Positions 33,564-35,929 of a DNA stretch of 35,929 nucleotides are shown here, piece after piece. The stretch spans positions 1-35,929 of the forward strand of contig CACXUB010000006.1 in assembly GCA_902770735.1 (NCBI GenBank). The letters run 5' to 3'. The DNA comes from an uncultured Bacteroidota bacterium. GTDB lineage: Bacteria > Bacteroidota > Bacteroidia > Bacteroidales > WCHB1-69. A program made the position numbers and the translations under genes. The notes beneath the pieces were generated by a model. The model was not told the origin of the DNA, searched no databases, and saw only the letters and a list, made by a program, of their open reading frames with translations. Position 1 is the first letter of the stretch. The number at the start of each line of letters is the position of its first letter.

Positions 33564-34748
33564 TTACAAGGCCACCTTGATGCCCATATAGTGGTTACCT
33601 CTCCATCTGTTGGTGAATCTGTAACCATAATCAATATAGAGTCTAGGACCAACGGCGTGTTTCTGACGCTCCTTGGTGAAAGGAATGCAGACGGAAGCAC
33701 CCACTGCGGGGCCAGTGAAGAAAGAGTCGCTGTTCAGCAGGATAGCAGCGGTCTCATTTTCGTTGGACTTGGCACCTCTGCCGATGTTCTCAAGACCGTA
33801 ACCGGCGCGAATCATGAAGATGTTGCGGAAACCGTACTCCAAACCGATGGCGAAAACGTCACGGGTGTAGGAGTTTGCGGTGAAGGTACCGGCGAAGGTG
33901 AGTCTGTGCTCGGCGTTGTCACGGGTAAGGCCTTCTTCGCGAAGTTCCTCCTTCGTGAATTCAGCATATTCCTTGCCGAAGAACAGAAGGTCGTAAGAGA
34001 CACCGATGGAGAGCAGGGAGGGCATTTCAAATTCGGCGGAACGCATTTCGAGGGTTTGCTCGAAATCTTGGCTGGGGATGCGTGCGCGGACGGAAAGACC
34101 GTCACCGGTATAGTGCATCGGCAGACCGATGTTCTTCAAGGTGACACCGATTTTGAAGTTCTCGTATTTACCCGTCACATATTGGACACCGGCATCGATG
34201 GCGAAGCCCGTGGCCTTGGAGTCGGAAATACGCTCGTTGATAACCTTGATGGAGATACCGCCCTTGATGAAGTTGTTGAAGGACTTGGCGTAGTGCAGGC
34301 CGATGTAGGTGAGTGTGGGGCTGAATGTACCCAGACCGCCTTCAGGTTGCTCCGTGGTGGTAATCGGAATATCACCGAAGCTTTGGGAGAAGAAGGAGAC
34401 GGAAATCACACCGAAATCTCTCTGTTTGCCAAGTTTCTGGGCGATGGCCATGGAGTTGATGGCAATGCCGCAATTGGAACCCACCAAATATTGGGTTCTG
34501 TTGAAGGCAAGCTCCGTTTTGCGGACTCCGGTCAGACCGGCGACATTGGAGAACACGGACTCCAGTCCGCGCACCTCAGCCACACCGGCGCCGGCCATAC
34601 CGCTTGTGCGAGCCCACGGGTCAATCAACAAGTGGGAAGCACCTGCCTGACCTGAACGGTCTCTGTTACCTGCAAACACCATGGAGGTGCTTGCAGATAC
34701 GAGAGCGATAATTGCGCAAATTATTAATGATTTATATAGATTTTTCAT
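33564..34748 (-). CDS. PorV/PorQ-family outer-membrane beta-barrel protein
   Basis: The 394 residues begin with a signal peptide (1-26, ending SMVFA). A FadL-like barrel follows, with the family opening SHLLIDPWARTSGMAGAGVA and the segment VFSNVAGLTGVRKTELAF. Repeated amphipathic strands continue to the terminal strand near residue 390 (YMGIKVAL), which ends in a non-aromatic residue. Members include PorV, which shuttles T9SS cargo to the PorU sortase, and PorQ. This copy is 27 nt downstream of a large exported protein gene and is probably its dedicated partner instead of the general PorV. Confidence 0.85.
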   Translation of the reverse strand: MKNLYKSLIICAIIALVSASTSMVFAGNRDRSGQAGASHLLIDPWARTSGMAGAGVAEVRGLESVFSNVAGLTGVRKTELAFNRTQYLVGSNCGIAINSMAIAQKLGKQRDFGVISVSFFSQSFGDIPITTTEQPEGGLGTFSPTLTYIGLHYAKSFNNFIKGGISIKVINERISDSKATGFAIDAGVQYVTGKYENFKIGVTLKNIGLPMHYTGDGLSVRARIPSQDFEQTLEMRSAEFEMPSLLSIGVSYDLLFFGKEYAEFTKEELREEGLTRDNAEHRLTFAGTFTANSYTRDVFAIGLEYGFRNIFMIRAGYGLENIGRGAKSNENETAAILLNSDSFFTGPAVGASVCIPFTKERQKHAVGPRLYIDYGYRFTNRWRGNHYMGIKVAL

Positions 34749-34775
34749 ATTCTCTGTTTTTTAAGATTAATAATT

Positions 34776-35929
34776 TTAGAAACCATTCAAGTCTGTAGGA
34801 CGCATGTTACAGAAGAATTTCAACGTACGCTCGCCAATGCCAGGCGCGTCAACATGGATAATATAGACACCGCTGGCGATCGGAATGTTGGCATGGTTCT
34901 TCAGATCCCATTCCACGAAGGAGGTGGCGTCGGAACCGTGTGTGAGCGTTCTGATCATCGTGCCGTTGACGGTGTAGATGGAAATCGTACAGTAAGCCGG
35001 CAGGTTCACGATACGCACGTAGTTCTCCAAAGCACCGTGCTCGTAGTTGGAGTATCCGTAGTACGGGTTAGGAACGATGTTGATCTCAGAGAGCAAGTTC
35101 TCCACATCCTCCACGCGCTCAACCTTTTCAGGAGCGATGTTACGGGTGGTGAACTCATACATCGGATAACCGCTGTTCTGGTTGGCGTTAGGCGACTGAC
35201 TCGGATCATCGTACCAACGGGAAGAGTATCTCATGTACGGACGGGAGACACGCAACTTGATGGTAGCGGTAGAAGACAACCACTGATCCTCATACATCTG
35301 AGTGGGCATCGGGATGCTGGTCCACATCACATTGTTGAAGACCTGCATCTTCATGGACTTACGACCTTGGGTCGTGAGGTTGCCGGTGGGCAGTTGTTTG
35401 AACTTCTCGCTCAGCCACTTGCACTCATCGTACGGACCACACTCATAGTAAGGATACGTATGACCGTCGCTGCCAGTGAAGGTGTTACCGTGAGTAGTAC
35501 CGGCGGCCGTCACCGTCTGGTAGCTGTCGTTGTAGTTTCTCTTACGGTTGGAGAAGCGGTAGAACGTGTTAGCCGTGTTACCGGAGCTGCCGACCACATA
35601 GACATAGTGGCGACCACCGCTGAGAGGCTCACCGAAGGTCATGCCATAAACGTCTCTGTAAGAGTTGTACGTGCCCTCATTCATCGGGATAGGTTGACCT
35701 TCCTCGTCGAGAAGGAGCGTGTCGGCATTCAAATCTCTATAGTAAGCGTAAACAGTCGTCGGGTTGAAGATCATGTCGTTACCGTGGTTCAGAACGTCTT
35801 CGGAGTTCTCCGCGAACATAATGTTCAGACGCTCACCGGTTTCCACATTGATGGCGTAACCCGGGAACCAACCGAAACCAGTCGTACCGCTGTTATCGGG
35901 ATTACCGTCTTTGTCAACAGAAGGACAGG
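34776..35929 (-). CDS. C-terminal part of a large exported protein, cut by window edge
   Basis: The frame is open from base 35929 (first visible codons translate to CPSVDKDGNPDNSG) to the TAA near 34776, giving about 383 residues. The apparent GTG start at 35846 is internal, because the frame continues upstream without interruption. Features are GFGWFPGYAINVETGERLN near the edge, a region of aromatic-rich strands, and a C-terminal Ig-like/FlgD-like domain with EINIVPNPYYGYSNYE, YCTISIYTVNGTMIRTL and IPIASGVYIIHVDAPG. That end resembles T9SS C-terminal domains but finishes with PTDLNGF instead of the usual basic tail. It is transcribed with the PorV/PorQ-family gene. The role is unknown; a surface protein is likely. 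Confidence 0.82.
   Translation of the reverse strand, partial: CPSVDKDGNPDNSGTTGFGWFPGYAINVETGERLNIMFAENSEDVLNHGNDMIFNPTTVYAYYRDLNADTLLLDEEGQPIPMNEGTYNSYRDVYGMTFGEPLSGGRHYVYVVGSSGNTANTFYRFSNRKRNYNDSYQTVTAAGTTHGNTFTGSDGHTYPYYECGPYDECKWLSEKFKQLPTGNLTTQGRKSMKMQVFNNVMWTSIPMPTQMYEDQWLSSTATIKLRVSRPYMRYSSRWYDDPSQSPNANQNSGYPMYEFTTRNIAPEKVERVEDVENLLSEINIVPNPYYGYSNYEHGALENYVRIVNLPAYCTISIYTVNGTMIRTLTHGSDATSFVEWDLKNHANIPIASGVYIIHVDAPGIGERTLKFFCNMRPTDLNGF

Noticed and set aside
33315-34655. 446-codon plus-strand ORF
   Set aside because: It crosses the antisense of greA and of the PorV-like gene, both of which are well supported.

Overview
The window looks like chromosome of an anaerobic Bacteroidales bacterium (phylum Bacteroidota). 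The evidence is the Bacteroidota promoter box TAnnTTTG (typically TATCTTTG) in front of many genes, the near absence of Shine-Dalgarno sites, a short RpoD-type sigma factor without region 1.1, proteins with type IX secretion (T9SS) C-terminal signals, a PorV/PorQ-family barrel, a GSCFA protein, a choice-of-anchor L protein and a sensory-type [FeFe]-hydrogenase module. I see no tRNA, rRNA, CRISPR array or insertion sequence.

Layout. 1-5108 (minus): a two-gene restriction-like unit, a PLD-nuclease/SNF2-helicase fusion followed 20 nt later by an Eco57I-like adenine methylase cut by the window edge. 5368-8111 (minus): an AAA+ ATPase of unknown role behind an RpoD-like sigma factor, the latter preceded by a leader rich in potential hairpins. 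8864-18361 (minus): a 3165-residue secreted mosaic protein (Fn3, choice-of-anchor J, GDGW modules, nine InlB-B-like repeats, T9SS type A signal) with its own promoter and terminator. 18639-22586 (plus): glutamine synthetase with a strong terminator, then a choice-of-anchor L protein with a gliding-motility type C-terminus. 22730-26003 (minus): a heavy-metal or manganese exporter-like membrane protein and a three-gene module (DRTGG protein, SpoIIAB-like ATPase, sensory-type [FeFe]-hydrogenase). 26146-28426 (plus): a DUF7935-like small membrane protein and pruA. 28501-31746 (minus): PcrA/UvrD helicase with a GSCFA protein. 31860-31984 (plus): an apparent small RNA transcription unit. 31993-33480 (minus): P-loop kinase, HIT protein, GreA. 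33564-35929 (minus): PorV/PorQ-family protein and, upstream of it, the C-terminal part of a large exported protein.

Two kinds of non-coding sequence recur. First, short tandem arrays with a 7-nt period lie in most intergenic gaps. The unit differs at each place (AACAGCC, TAAACTC, CCCTAAA, CTAACTG, TTAGTAG, ATTAACC and others); some arrays touch promoters or supply stop codons. Second, three palindromes share an ACGTCYCT core and resemble REP elements. The best leads for something undescribed are the small RNA unit with a duplicated C-rich 11-mer, the heptamer arrays, the helicase/methylase unit, the sigma-factor leader and the hydrogen-sensing module.

All functional calls rest on motif recognition by eye. 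No database search or folding program was run.
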